A stretch of DNA of 64,000 nt from Microcebus murinus (Eukaryota; Chordata; Mammalia; Primates; Cheirogaleidae). The notes beneath the pieces were generated by a model. It saw only the letters and a program-made list of their open reading frames with translations. It was not told the origin of the DNA and ran no database searches. The stretch's first letter is position 1. Each line of letters opens with the position of its first letter. This document shows, one piece after another, positions 33,830-46,930 of the stretch. Where the stretch lies: positions 137,862,501 through 137,926,500 of the forward strand of contig NC_134104.1 in assembly GCF_040939455.1 (NCBI RefSeq). Direction: 5' to 3'. The translations under genes and the position numbers were made by a program.

Positions 33830-35995
33830 AAAGATGACAAAAGATATTCTATGCAAATGGAAACCAAAAAATAGCAAGAATAGCTATACTTCTATCAGAT
33901 AAAATAGATTTCAAAACAGAAACTGTAAAAAGTGACAAAGAAGATCATTGTATAATGATAAAGGGGTCAATTTAGGAAGAGGATATAATAATTCTAAATA
34001 TATATGCCCCTAACACTGGACTACTCAGATATATAAAGCAAACATTATCACAACTAAGAGAGAGAGAGAGAGAGACCCCAAATGCAACCATCACTGGAGA
34101 CCTCAACTTTCCAATTTCGGTATTGGACAGATCATCCAGGCAGAAAGTCAACAATGAAACTTTGGACTTACTCTGCACAATAGACCAAATGAACCTAATC
34201 TATATTTACAGAATGTTTCATCCAACAGTTACAGAGTTATGTTCTTCTCTTCAGCTCATGGATCATTCTTAAGGATAGACCATATGTTAGGCCACAAAAC
34301 AAGACACTTATCTTTCACCATGTACAAAAATCAAATCAAAATGGATTAAAGACTTAAGTCTAAGAACTGAACTATGAAAATACCAAAAGGCAACATCTGG
34401 GAAATGCTTCAGGACACTGTTGTGGGCAAGGACTTCTCGAGTAATACCCCCACAGCACAGGCAATCAAAGCAAAATTGGACAAATGGGATCCCATCCAGC
34501 TAAAAAGCTTCTGCACCGCAAAGGAAACAATCAACAAAGTGAAGAGACAACCCACAGAATGTGAGAAAATATTTGCAAACTGCCCATCTGACAAGGGATT
34601 AATAACTAGAATATATAAGGGGCTCCAATAACCTGCTAGGAAAAAAATCAAATAATCTGATTAAAAAATGGGCAAAGGATCTAAATAGATGTTTCTCAAA
34701 AGAAGACCTACAAATGACGAACAGGTTTATGAAAAAATGCTCAACATCATTGGTTATCTGAGAAATGCAAATGAAAACTACAGTGAGGTATTATCTCACC
34801 CTAGTTAAAACTGCTTTTATGAAAAAGACAGGCAATAATGAATGCAGGTGAGGATATGGAGAAAGGGGAATCCTTGTACACTGTTGGTGGGAATTAGTGG
34901 GACCACAATGGAAAACCATATGGAGGCTCTTCAAAACACTGAAAATAGAGCTACCATATGACTCAGCAATCCCACTGCTTGCTACATATCCAAAGGAGAG
35001 GAATTTAGTATGTCAAAAAGATATCTGCACTCCCATGTTTATTGCAGCACTATTCACAGTAGTCAAGATATGGAATCAACCTAAGTGTCCATTAATGGAT
35101 GAATGGATAAAGAAATTGTGAGACATACACAATGAAATATTATATACCCACAGAAAAGAATGAAATCCTGCCATTTGAATCAAGATGGATAAAACTGGAT
35201 AACATCATGTTAAACAAAATAAGCCAAGCACAGACTACAAATCTTGCATGTTTTCATATGTACATGGGAGATAAATATTAAAAATAATTGATCTCATGGA
35301 GACAGAGAGTAAAGTAATGGTTACCAGAGGCCAGGAAGGGTAGCAGGGAGTAGGTATAAAGTGTGGATGGTTAATGGGTGTAAAATATAGTTAAATAGAC
35401 TGAAAAATATTTCATAACACAATGAAGTGACTATAATCAACAATAAGTTCTTCAATGGTAGGATGTTATGAAAAAAACAAAACAACAATAAGTTAGGATA
35501 TGCTTTAAAATAACTAAAAGATTGGAATTGGAATATTCCTAACACAAAGGAATGTTAAATGCCTGAGGTGATGGATACCCCAATTGCCCCAACTTGATTA
35601 ACACAGTGCTGCCATGTGAGTTATATTTAACTCAAGCTAGTTTTCATCTTGGGGTTTCATGAAGCAAAACCCTGCAGTGGTTCATGAAAATCTCACTTGT
35701 TGATGTTCTTATTGTTACAATTAATATTGATATTTAATTCTAAAAACGTGGATTGTGTAGCATATAATTTACACACAGAAAAAAGTAAAAAATAACAAAT
35801 TAGAAAAGATTGTTTTGTTTTAATAAAACACCGTGGCCACAGGGAAATTTTTTTCCTAGTGTGGCATTCAATGAGTTAATTCACATTGTATGCCTGTATC
35901 AAAACATCATATAACCCTATATAGATATACAACTGTTATGTACCCATAACAATTAAAAATTTTTAAAAATAAAAAAAAAATTTTAAAAATACAAG
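33830..35995 (+). mobile_element. Old L1 (L1MA/L1PB-like), plus strand, interrupted by a piggyBac-like element
   Basis: ORF2 is in pieces: 33830-34330 and then [17 protein letters not shown] (34374-34631) and KIELPYDSAIPLLATYP (34897-35121). The 3' UTR contains 'agagagtaaagtaatggtta' and 'atggttaatgggtgtaaa', and, after an insertion, ends with 'attgtatgcctgtatcaaaa', 'tgtacccataacaatt' and an A-rich tail. It is older than the lemur L1 at 14868. Part of ORF2 is missing near 34330, where the sequence jumps. Confidence 0.88.
35602..35875. mobile_element. Non-autonomous piggyBac-like element flanked by TTAA
   Basis: The L1 3' UTR is split precisely: 'cttgattaa' at its left and 'ttaattcacattg' at its right, with TTAA at 35598-35601 and 35876-35879. 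The 274-bp insert starts CACAGTGCTGCCATGTGAG and its other end, reversed, reads CTCATTGAATGCCACACTAG. These align at most positions with one gap, as diverged terminal inverted repeats. The rest is A/T-rich and non-coding. TTAA duplication is the signature of piggyBac. Such elements, including recent ones, have been reported in the mouse lemur. Confidence 0.65.
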
Positions 35996-36487
35996 AAAAC
36001 TTCATCAGTATGCAATGGTTTAGGTCGGAAATCATTTTAAGTTGCCAGAGGGGTGACCCTTATGAGATGTCAGATAGAAAACTCTGCTTGAAAGAGGAAA
36101 AGGCGTTGAACCCACATAGATCTTATTGCCTGGCTCACAGCAAGTTAGATTTTCCCAGACCTCATCTCTCCCCTACATCTCTTCACTCTTTAGGAGCTCT
36201 GGTTAGACGAAGCATTGGTTTTCTCATTCCAGTTATTTATGGAGGAAGAGAACCAGAAAGAGATGTTTCAGTACCAAGTAAAGAAGTGAAAACCCACCTG
36301 TGAAGATGCCCCAAAGCATCAACGAGAAGTATGGCAAGTGCCCATTGCTTAGGTATAAGGCCAGCTTCGAATCAGCTGGACCCAGTGCAACAAGCAAGAA
36401 AGACACAACACTTTTGTATAGCACTAAACAATTCCCCAAATCATCATAAATATTATAACTTCTGTATTTTCTAGTAATTATGGTTGA

Positions 36488-36595
36488 TAGGGCCAGGATT
36501 CATCTCCCCATTATATAGATGGGAACACTGAGGCTTAGACAAGTTGACTTACCCAATGGCAGATATCAGTGTTATATCCCTTCAGGAATTCATCC
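36488..36595 (+). repeat. MIR SINE fragment, plus strand
   Basis: 'cattatatagatgggaacactgaggcttagacaag' (split here as the MIR 'fragment with gaggaaactgaggc' type) fits the MIR 3' half. Only this short region is recognisable. Confidence 0.65.
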
Positions 36596-36599
36596 GTGG

Positions 36600-38965
36600 T
36601 GGACAATGGAAAAGAAGTCCCTATTTTAATTAAAACCAATGGGCAAGAATATCATTCTATGCATTTCTTCCGAAGAATTCTTATCTTACAATTCTGAAAC
36701 ATTATAAGAACGTTTTTGGTCTTAGAGATGTCTGAAAGAAACATCTCGTTTGTATTGGGCTATCACTACGTTATTCACTGTTTATTTCAAACGAAATATG
36801 ACATGTTTCGCATACCTTGATGTTTCTGTCTCTTCTCTTGTTTGCAAATTCTGACCTCCAGCTCCCCTCCTTCAACTTGCCTCCTCTTCATTCCACTGGG
36901 AGGACACCCAGGATGGAAATGCTGAAATGAGGGCTTTCCTCACGGCTGCACGTGGACATTGCTCACATAAAATCTGTCTGCAGCAGTTGTGAACCCCAGT
37001 CCCTGCATGCCTCAGACCCTGGCTCTTGGACCTGTGTCTGTGTTAGACACACTATTGCCTGAGTGATGGCTTCCTACTGCTGCACACAGCTGAAGCAGGA
37101 TGCCTTTTTCTTTTAACACTTCCCAATGTCTTATTTAGGGTGTTGAATCCAACCTCGACTACTAGAAAAGTCTGCAGTTTGAATGAGTTTCCTCTTAGCT
37201 TCCTTTTTCTTCTGTCTGTATTTAGCTATTTCCCAAAGTTCCTCTTTGTTTTTCTTCTCTGGTTCATTGTCCCTGTGTCTTTGGCACTCTCAATTTGGAT
37301 TTTTGTTGGTTTATTTAAATTTTTAAAAGCTATTCTGATTGTTCATAATTATTATAGATAATTTGGAAAAATGCAAACTGAATTTATAGAAGACAATAAA
37401 TGCCTGCCATAATTTCACAGCAGAGAAATTTCTTTCACTCTTTTATTTTATGTGTATAATTTAAAAAATACAAATTTAGAATTGAACTATGAAAGTCTAT
37501 GCCATTTTTTCATTTCATTATCAGCACCCTCACTATATTATTCTCAATTGCACTATTTTAAACATTGTATTAAATTCCCTTGAACAGACATTCTATAATC
37601 CACCTTTGGATTTAATTAATTAAAAAAGAAAAATACCATCAACTATAGTATTTAGCAATGATGGGCAATTTACTTTTGAGAAATGAACTTTAAACTACTT
37701 AAGTAAAAAAAAATCAGCTTCTATTAGCAATGCCCAGAAGATTGCCTCATGTTATTTACTTTAAGCTACTTACATTGATTGGCTAATGCATTCAGATTCA
37801 TGTTGAGGATTTCAGGCTCAAAATGAAAAAAAAGAAAAAATACACTATTTGAGGTAGTGTATGTGAGGGAGCTATACTTAATTTTTAAAAATGTATTTAG
37901 ATTAAAATTTTATTGTCTTCAAATGTAGGACAAACAACTGAAATTGAATGCCAAGGAGTTCTTACTTTGATCTCCAACAGTAATTTTGAACTAATGAGAG
38001 ATGGTTATTATTTTGAAAATTAAAAGGTACAGAAAGATGTATGGTGTATCACCAGCAGAGTTGCAAAAAGGAGAATCTCTGTGTGTGTATGTTGACATAG
38101 TTTACAATTTTTCTTTTGTGTTTACATACACCCCTACCCACAATCTGCTTGAACAGGGATGAAATGTCTTTGGGAATAGTCACAAGAAAATCATCGCACT
38201 GGTTTATTCCATGGGGGGATACTGGTTTGCCAAAGAGATTTTTTTTACTGTATCCTTCACAATTTTTGCATTTTTATTTTTGAGTGTGTTATTTCTTTCA
38301 AACAAACAAAAACCAAAATAAAAATACTAATTAAAAAATTGTAAAAGAAATAGATGAATATCTGACTCAGATATACATCTAGGTTTTGAATTTTCCTGTA
38401 CTATTTGCAATGAAATTGTCAAACTGCCAAGAGAGAAGCATTATTCAGAGTTCTTAATTGTCTGAGTGTCTGAGGTATCCCTTTAGCATTTAGTAATGTC
38501 TTCTCAGAAAATGTTTTTAGAGACAAATAAAATGCATGGGGATAAAACAAAGCAGTTATATTGAAAAATTATCAAGACATTTTATTCTTTGATATAGTAG
38601 TGTGTGAGCTTCTTTAATAATGCCATAAGTAAGATTTAATGACTTCTGGAATTTTGAATTGTCTGCAAAAATTGTCATGTGATAGGAAATTATTTGTAAT
38701 TGCTGTAGGTGACAAGCACTTCAGATCATACTGCGGTTTGTTGCTTACAATCATGATTAAAAGAAATGTTAAATTTTTGTTGGATGTTAGTAAAAATAAA
38801 TAAACATTTTTTTTATGAAGAAGAACAGATATTCTTCCCCACTCAGAGACTCCCAAAAGGGTGTCCCTTGACTTTCTTTGGGGGTATGTTGGCAAAGAAA
38901 TAACTTTGGATAAACCCACTGAATCCAACATAGCAAGGGCTAGGAAGGAGCATTAAACCAGTTTG
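36600..38965. other. Intergenic stretch with no feature I can name
   Basis: A/T-rich sequence, with short ORFs that have no motif. Some of it (37300-37620) looks like an old LINE, but I cannot place it. Confidence 0.5.
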
Positions 38966-38969
38966 AGGG

Positions 38970-40450
38970 AATCCCAAGACTCAGCACAGAAGTAACGTCT
39001 GAGCTAGGTCTTAAAGGACAAGCCAGAATTTTCCAGATGAATGAGGAGATGAAGGAGTATTTCAGGAGGAGGAACAATGTGAACAGAAGGATGTGGAAAT
39101 TTGTGGAACCGCAGCACATAGAGAACTATGTGTATTTCATTATTCCTGAAGCACAAAGTCCAGAGAAGAGTCGGGGAGAGGAGCTACAGAGAAATGCAGG
39201 AGTGTGCATTGCAGAATATTGTAGGCACAGCGGAAGATCTTGGATTTTATTTAGTAAGCTACGGGGAGACCCTGAAGAGCTATAGTGAGGGGAGTTATAT
39301 GGTCTGAGTTGTGTTTTGAGTACTGAGTATTGAGTTTTGAGTATTAAGTACTCTGGCTGCATTGTAGAGGGTAGGTTTGACTTGGTGGGAGATCAGAGAG
39401 GAGGTTACTTCAGAGTTTGAGTAGAGATGATTAGTAATGAAGTAGGGACACTCCTTTTAGAATGGGGGCAAAGGATAGAGGTAAGAAATATTTAAGATAT
39501 TGTGGTAAATTGGATCATTGGTCTCTAATTTTTTGTGGTCTTCCTGCTTTGGAATTATGCACTAACAACATTTGCTATGTGATGTATCTTGTACAGAGTG
39601 TATTTGTACAGAGGGAGGCAGAGTGTATTTCCTACCCCTTAACTTTGGGCATGGCTATATAATTTTCTTTGGCCAATGGGATATTAGTGAACTTGCTGTA
39701 AACAGAGTTTTGAAATGTGATTGTGCAGTTCACCACCTTGAGCTTCTTTCGTCACCATAAAACACACTCTAGGTAGCCTCTCATTCCAGGAGGATAAAAG
39801 ACATGTGGAGCACACCTGAGTCTCACCTTCAGTCTGCAGCCAAGCCCAGCTGGCTTGAGCTTGCTGCAGAGCATCTCTGCTAAGAACAGCCTAGATCAAC
39901 AGAGTCACAGTCACTCTGTAGACCCATAAAAATACCTTTTGTTGGAGGCCATTCAGATTTTCAGACTGTTTGTTAAGCAGAGAGGGGAAGTTAGAAAGAT
40001 TCAGTGGTTGAATGGATATGGAGTTTAGGATATAGGGAAACATTGTACAACTTTCTCCAGGTGCTGATTAGAGTGACTAAGGATATATTTGTTCCAAAAA
40101 CTGAGACCAAGGTTAGTAGAAGAGAAATAGCTTTTGTGGTAAAAAGTTAATGAGGTCAGTATAAGACATTTTGAGTTGAAACTCTTAGTGGAACATCTAG
40201 ATGAGACAATTTAGCCGACAGTTGTATACATAACTCAAAGTTTGAGACAATATCAGAAATAAAGACAGAAAAGGATAAGCCATTAGGTTTTAGTTGGTAG
40301 CTAATATCATGAGTCTTAATAAAATAGCTCAGGGAGAAAATGAGTAATGAACATAAAATTTGGGCCAAAGAAAGAACAGTGGATCACACAAAGTCTGTAT
40401 AGAGTAGAAGAAACCAAGAGAAGATGCTGAGAAAATATCATTTGGGGCTA
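38970..40450 (+). repeat. Old interspersed repeat (family unnamed), split by another repeat
   Basis: 38970-39440 ('gagctaggtcttaaagga', 'tattgtaggcacagcggaag', 'ttggattttatttagtaa', 'atggtctgagttgtgtttt') and 39990-40450 ('gtggaacatctagatgag', 'gacagttgtatacataactc', 'taatatcatgagtctt') are consecutive parts of one widespread repeat, also seen at 5750-6050. Between them, about 39500-39960, lies a second repeat with 'ttggccaatgggatattagt' and 'ggaggataaaagacatgtgga'. Thus the second is nested in the first. Confidence 0.5.
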
Positions 40451-40559
40451 GAAAGAGAAATACAGTATTATAGGAAATAAGAAAGAAGTCAGTTTCAAGA
40501 AGAGATAGAACAATATTATTATTGAATATGGCTGTGGGAGATTGGTGTAGATTGACTAG

Positions 40560-42510
40560 TGACTTTGAGAGGAAAATCTTACTTGTTTCTGAAATGTATC
40601 CCTAAACTAGCAATGGCATCTATATATCTCAACTACAAGTAAACCTTCATGCAATGTAATAGCAGATTCAGGAGATTAGTGTCCTATATTTAGGTTCATT
40701 TATAATTCTTTAAATAAAATATTATGGATTACTTTATAACCTTATATATGAAATAAAGTTTTTCTTCAGTTCCTTGCATACTTAATATCTGATTCTTGAA
40801 ACATCCATTATGGTAGAACCAGCTGATGAATTGGCATTCAATGTCAAACTTCAAATTTGGTTTCAAATTTCATTATTCCTTCAGCTATATTACATTACAT
40901 CACATAGGTAATGGCCACAAAGTGGAATAGCCATTATGCGTGAGTATGTTTCTATGTTTCAGTATCTAATGAGCCCATTTGATTCTATGAGAATCACTTT
41001 GGTTATTACTGAAAGTAGACAAGAGCATCTTGGCAGAAACTATATTTTATTGCGTCTGTTAAGCAGAAATGTAGGTAATCCAGGATCAAGGCATGACTAA
41101 ATGTGTTTCTAGCTCTGTTTTAAAGCCTTATTATGCTTTGCCTAAATGTTTATAAACATTATGTTCCAGCAATGTTGGATTTAATTGAAAGCTCTCCTAT
41201 AAAATGAATTCAGTCTGAAGCTACTTGTAAATGTTGTTGAGAGACGGTGGTGTCCATGTTTACAACTGCTGAAAATCAGACAGAGCGTTCGGGGTAGAGA
41301 GCAAGAGTCAATTGTAGGAAAACAAATATTTCCACTTCCTTTTAAAAAAACTTTTTGGTTATGATATACATTTTTTTAAGTCACATCCCACCACTCAGTG
41401 ACAATTAATGCTAAAACATTGGTGTATATTAGTGTACATGCTTCTTTCCACTCTTTTCCTACAATGCCCATAAATTGTATCTTTTTCCAAAAAATGAGAT
41501 GATATTCTTACAATATTCTTAGTTCTTTCTAAAAAAATATTTTATCTTCTATTTTGTTTTTTATACAAATGCTCTACTCTGTCAAATTGCTATAAAATAA
41601 TTAAAATGCTGATTCTCAATTTTTGTACATACTATAGGCCAGTAATAAACTGTTCACCCACTGGTGCCTGCCCCATAGCACACTTTGGGTAGCCCTATGG
41701 CTCAACATCATTTTTGACATCGAGTATTCTATTGCATTGCTCATATTACAGAAATGTGTTATAATCATCCCTTCTGCCTTATTTTGGGAGAGGGGTTAGT
41801 CAGGGACAACTTTTGTAAAGACCAGAGTCAACACTTGAAGGAGCAGTTATCATCAGATGTGGACTGTATTGTATTTGAGGAGGATAAGGTATAAAATTCA
41901 CTTAGTAGAAATAAAATGTATGAAATGCATAAATTTGAACCAAGTATAAAAGACAAAATAAGGGGCTTTGGAGACATAGCCAAAGCAAGGAGAAGAAGTT
42001 GGCAGAACACTAGAATGTTTTTCATTCTTCAATCTTAAAAAGAGCCAAGAACACAATTAGACCATGACCAGAAGGAGTCGTTTCCTTCCACAAAAGGTTT
42101 GTATCAGATCATCATCTTTAAAATTGGAGTACATGTGCCACGAGTACTATACAACATGTTACTTGATGATACATGGGTAAGTATGTTTTCTATATTTTTA
42201 GTATGAGTATGTATAATGTTAGAAGAATATAACTTAGCCTCAAAATTCTGATATCATGGCTGGTATCACTAAAAATAAGATTAAGTAAGAGAATTGAGAG
42301 AAAATTATTAATAATAATTTTGATATGCAAATATGGCTCTATGAAAATTATTCAATTTGGGAGAGTCTAGATTTGATACAATTTAAGGTCCTATTCATAG
42401 TCAAAATTCTATATATTTTCAGCTATTGTTTTGGAGCATAAGATATATATATATATATATCTCATAGTACTCTGGGCCCTGGGGAAATGGCTAGAAACAT
42501 GGAAGAGAGA
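40560..42510. other. Intergenic stretch with no feature I can name
   Basis: It is A/T-rich, with an (AT)n tract at 42443-42460. No exon, RNA gene or clear repeat is seen. Confidence 0.5.
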
Positions 42511-42514
42511 TTGT

Positions 42515-42930
42515 TTTGGTTACTGTCACTGCCAAGCAAACCACCTTAAAATTAGTGGCCTAAAGCAGTAATTGTATTGTATTCCCTGATCATGTAGGCC
42601 AGGAATTCAGAGAGGGCAAAACAGAAAGGGCTTGTCTCTGCTTTATGTTGCCTGGGGTCCCAGCTGGGAAGCCTCGGCTGGGAGGATTTGAAGACCAGGC
42701 TGATGCTGAGACTTCCTAGACACTTATTGGCTTCACTGTGTGACGTGGCTTCTTCATAGTGCAGCAGCTTTAAGGTAGTGAGATGTTTTACAGAGCTGCT
42801 CAATGCTCCAAGAACAAGGAAGAAGTAGAGTCACTTTTTCAGACCAAATTCAAAAGTCATACAGCACCACTTCTGATGTGTTCTATTGGTTGCAAAAGAG
42901 TCTCAGGTCCATTCAGATGCAAGAGATAGG
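42515..42930 (-). repeat. Old interspersed repeat, copy 2 of the family at 940-1280
   Basis: 'agcaaaccaccttaaaattag', 'agtggcctaaagcagtaatt', 'gcctggggtcccagctgg' and 'gatgtgttctattggttgc' show the usual blocks. Orientation is relative; the family has not been named. Confidence 0.5.
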
Positions 42931-43689
42931 ACCACAGACCTTATCACTAGATAGGAGGTGTATCAGTAGATTTGCAGCTGTTGGGACTCAGAATATTACC
43001 TCCAAGCACTTTGAACTGCAGGAAACTGTGAGGGCCTCAGAAGCAAGAAGATGATCACTCTGACTTTCACACCTTTCTGTGTGAAACATGGTCATGGTAC
43101 AGCCCAGCCAGGTTCATTACCTGCTGCTCAAGACGAAGCCAATACAACAAGACACACAGTGTTACCCTGGAGAAAGAGCTTAATATTGCCATGTGAGGAG
43201 ATGAGAGGGATTTCTCAAAGGCACCTCTCATAGAATTTTAGAGAAAGGGTTTTTAAATAGAGTTTGGCAGGCAAAGGGCTAGGCAATTGGGTTTGCTGAT
43301 TTGCTGGGTTTGAGGTGGAATCATAGGGGTGTGGGAATTGTTTTCATGTGCTGATCAGTTCCTGGGTGGGGGTCTGATAGGTCTGGGTGTGCCAGCAAGT
43401 CTACCAGAATGCAGGGCCTGAAAGATATCTCAAAAACTAGCCTTAAGTTCCACAAGGGTGCTGTGATCTATGGGAGCAATGAAGAAAGCTAAAAATCTTT
43501 ATGACCATCATCTATATGACTCCAAGTAGGAAAGCAAGCTAGAGAACAATGGCTGGTTATATATATATACATATATATATTAACTATAACTATACTTTTG
43601 CAGAGTTCAGGCCCCTACCACAGTTCCTACCTTGTGGCCCCTTATTAATTTTATAAAGGGTTGTTTCACTCATAAAGGAATTTTCTGAG

Positions 43690-44050
43690 CAACATTGCCT
43701 GAAAGTAGGTCATGAGACGCTCATTCCAGAGGGGTCCTGCTCCATAACTAGGGTCGGGGAGGAAGGAATGCTACACTGACAAGCCAAGCAGAATCTAAAG
43801 AAACAGATCTTGATGGGCTCACCACTTCAGTCTTTTACCCATAAATCATACCCTTTTTGTCCAATCATATTTCTTTCTACATAACCGTCCATTTTTTATC
43901 CAACCTAAGCATAAAAATATAGTTTTCCCTGGGTCTTTGGGACATTGTTTCTGAGACCTTTCATTTCACATGAAACTTTGTTAAATAAATTTGTTTTGTT
44001 TTTCTCTTGCTAACCTGTCTTTCATTACAGGAGTGTCAGCCATAGCCCTT
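43690..44050 (+). repeat. LTR 3' part (ERV1-like), plus strand
   Basis: 'ccctgggtctttgggacatt' and 'ttctgagacctttca' lead to AATAAA near 43985 and then 'tttttctcttgctaacctgtc' and 'ttacaggagtgtcagcc'. This is the R/U5 pattern of ERV1 LTRs. The preceding 43100-43690 may be its 5' part or an adjoining element; I cannot resolve it. Confidence 0.6.
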
Positions 44051-44354
44051 GTGATGGGTGATAAAAAATATTAACTTTTTGCTGCTACACAGCCATTTTT
44101 TAAATAGCCTTAAAGGATGAAAGTGAGCCACATGGCATAAAGCTATGCTGTCCCATGGTATTAAATATGAAATGTCTGATTTCAAATCAAAAGTGTAGTT
44201 TATTATATCTCAAACAAGAAGCAATACAATTAATCAGAGTATGTGCCTAAACTATAGATACAGGGTTGCCATCTTAATGGTAGCTTGTTTACACCAGCAG
44301 CGAGGAAGCCTGGAGAGAGAGTGACAATGACCTGAGGACAGGTGGTGGCAGCCA

Positions 44355-44462
44355 CACCTTACAGATGAGGTGTCTTATGCCCACCATGTGACCTGACAAA
44401 ACCAGGATTCAAACACAGATTTCTCCAATCCTTATCCCATGCTCTCTTTACCACGCCATCCT
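44355..44462 (+). repeat. MIR SINE fragment, plus strand
   Basis: 'ttacagatgaggtgtctta', 'aaaccaggattcaaacacag' and 'catgctctctttaccacgcc' match the MIR 3' half. Confidence 0.75.
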
Positions 44463-44479
44463 GTTTTGCATTTTATTTT

Positions 44480-45475
44480 TACATCCCTAAAAATAAAATT
44501 GTGTAACTGAATGAAAAATAAAGTGAGAAGTGGTGATGAAATCATAAAAGGTGTTTTCCACAGCTTGTTGAGAATTAAATGTTTTTCCTTGCAAGAAGTG
44601 ATCCAAAGGCTGGAAGAAGTCACAGTCAGCTGGTGCAAGGCCAGGTGAATATGGTGGATGACAGAGAGTTTCCAAGTCCAACCTCTGCAGTTTGAGCAGC
44701 GTTGTTTATGCGACATGTGGTCCAGCACTGTCTTGCAAGAGGATTGGCCTGTTTCTATTGACCAGTCTCAACTGCTTAATCACAAGTATCCTCATCATTT
44801 CTTCCAACTGGTTGCAGTAGACATCTGCTGTAATCAGTTGACCAGGTTTGATGAAGCTGTAGTGCATAATACCAGTGCTGGACCACCAAAAAGTCACCAT
44901 TAGCTTTTTCTTTTTATGAATATTCAGTTTTGTACTATGTTTCAGCACTTCATCTTTATCCAACCATTGTGCTGAACGCTTACGATTGTCAAAAAGAATC
45001 CATTTTTTTATCACACGTAACAATACGGTGTAGAAATGGTTCACTGTTAGGTCATGATAGCAAAGAAAAGAAAGCTTCGAGACAAATACTTTTCTCACAC
45101 TCGTTTAATTCATGTAGTACCCATCTATACAGCTTCCTTACCTTGCCCATTTGTTTCAAATGGTCCAATATTGGAATGGCAATGTCAAAACTTGCTGCTA
45201 ATTCACATAATAAGTTGAGATGGATTCTCTTCCAATACAGCTTTCAGCTGACCATTATCCACCTTGGTCTCGGGTCTCCCATGTGGCTCATTTTCAAGAT
45301 TAAAATTACCAGAATAGAACTTCTCAAACCATTGACATACTGTGCATTCATTAGCCACATCCGTCCCAAACACTTTGTTGATATCTTGAACTGTCTGTGC
45401 TGCATTGGTTCCAAGATGGAACTCATCTTCAAAAATAAACACGAATTTTTGGCTTTTCCATGGTTTCACAAAAAT
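44480..45475 (-). mobile_element. Mariner (Hsmar2-like) transposon, decayed
   Basis: The - strand encodes a mariner transposase in several frames. I find no intact terminal inverted repeats (the usual GGTTGGTGCAAAAG ends) on either side, so only the coding part is recognised. The long + strand ORF at 44930-45499 is the shadow of this gene. Confidence 0.85.
44487..45469 (-). pseudogene. Mariner transposase pseudogene
   Basis: From 45469 downward: an N-terminal helix-turn-helix part (KSQKFVFIFEDEFHLG, then CQWFEKFYSGNFNLENEP), followed by a broken stretch near 45100-45200. The catalytic part follows at 45098-44706 (KKWILFDNRKRSAQWLDKDE, then ILLQDSAGPH) and at 44681-44487 (HPPYSPGLAPADCDFF). 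The mariner D,D,34D triad can be read: the first Asp as VTCDKK in the neighbouring frame at about 45015, the second in QDSAGPH, the third in APADCDFF. Frameshifts near 45010 and 44700 and stops make it inactive. Similarity in wording is closest to Hsmar2. Confidence 0.85.
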
Positions 45476-46774
45476 TGCTATAAAAAAATTAAAAGATAAT
45501 CACAAGCCCAAACATGCTTTTGAAAGATTGAGGATGTATCTTCACAATAAAAATAAAATAGGAAGCATCAAAGTGAAATGTCAGAGATATCAACTGTCAA
45601 ACTTATTATTTAAGGAAATTGGACATTTTATACTTAATAACATTTAAATTTAATCAACTAGGTTATGGAACTTTCTGAAAAGTATTTTCCATGCAAAAAT
45701 GTTTAACAGTGCCCTTCCTTAGATCAATATCCCAAGGAAGAATACTTGGAATAAAGTCATTTGACAAGAATACAACAGAAGTGTCACGTAAATGCCTCTA
45801 CCACATTTGCCAACTTGTTTATCCAATTTCCCACCCCCAAATTTTCTTGACAAGAAATAATTTTCTATAAATGGAAAGGAAAAAAAAAAGATGAAAAGTT
45901 CTTCAATGAGAGAGTCCTTCTATCTCGTCCATTCTAGCCAATCACTTGGTAACTTTTCATGCCAATTCTTTTGGTAGACCTCACTTTTGTGCTATTACTC
46001 AGGGTAATGAGCAGAGAGCTAATTTTCTTATATTTTTTACTATGCTGATAAATATTTTCTAGTCAATTGCAAGACTGCTAATTTTGTGGAGTATTTTTGT
46101 TTTTGTTTTTAAAATTCTATTTCAGAGATAAGGGAAATCAATAGGGAGACCTTGTATAACACATTGTTATTTATAAGCAAGTAATCCTTTGCCATGTTAG
46201 TCACACTTGAATCATTGCCAAATCAGCTTAAAACACCACAACTCAAAAAAACATAAGATCAGAATGGCAAACCAACCACTCAGAGCAGCTCTTAAAGAAG
46301 AATGAAAGATTTCATCTGAAGTTTCCTTAAAAAAGGAGAACAAAATCAGTACTCATTTAGTAAAACACACAAAAACACCTAACCTGGAAACCTAAATATT
46401 TGGTAACAGATGTTTCCATCTCTACATGGCTTTATCCTCAACTCCTTGAGAAACTGAGATTGGTTTTAATGATTACACCCTTCTTAATGGTGGTAGTCTC
46501 TTCATCAACCCCATAATCCTCTTTGAATTAAGTTCTAGGCAACAGAAACACTCTGAAACAGAAACAAACCTGAATGTTATAATATGGTGAATATTTTTTA
46601 AGTAGTGCTCCTTACTGGAACATAGTAATTCAGCCAAAAACTCTATTGAAAACTTGAATTCTTTCTGTAGGTTGGATTTATACAAATGCTATCTAGCTAC
46701 TTTTTTTTTTTTAACAGAAATTTGGTTGAATCATCCATATATTTCAAAGCAAAGTATTTCGGAGGGATCTATGG

Positions 46775-46930
46775 TAATGAACAGTGCTTCCCAAGCTTTA
46801 ATGTGCACAGAACCACTAGGAAATCTTGTTAAAATGCAAACGGTGCAAATTATGATTTTGTAGGTCCAGACAGTGTCTGGTGGGCTTGGCCTCAGTTTCT
46901 GACACCAATGCTGTAGGGCACAAGACTACA
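46775..46930 (+). repeat. Short hAT MITE (MER5/MER20-like), diverged
   Basis: 'cagtgcttcccaagcttta', 'agaaccactaggaaatcttg' and 'ttaaaatgcaaacggtgc' follow the order of MER5-type elements, with the other end degraded. It is much older than the element at 55781. Confidence 0.5.

Noticed and set aside
44930..45499. 189-codon ORF on the plus strand, the longest in the window
   Set aside because: It is the antisense shadow of the mariner transposase read on the minus strand; no family motif appears in the plus frame.
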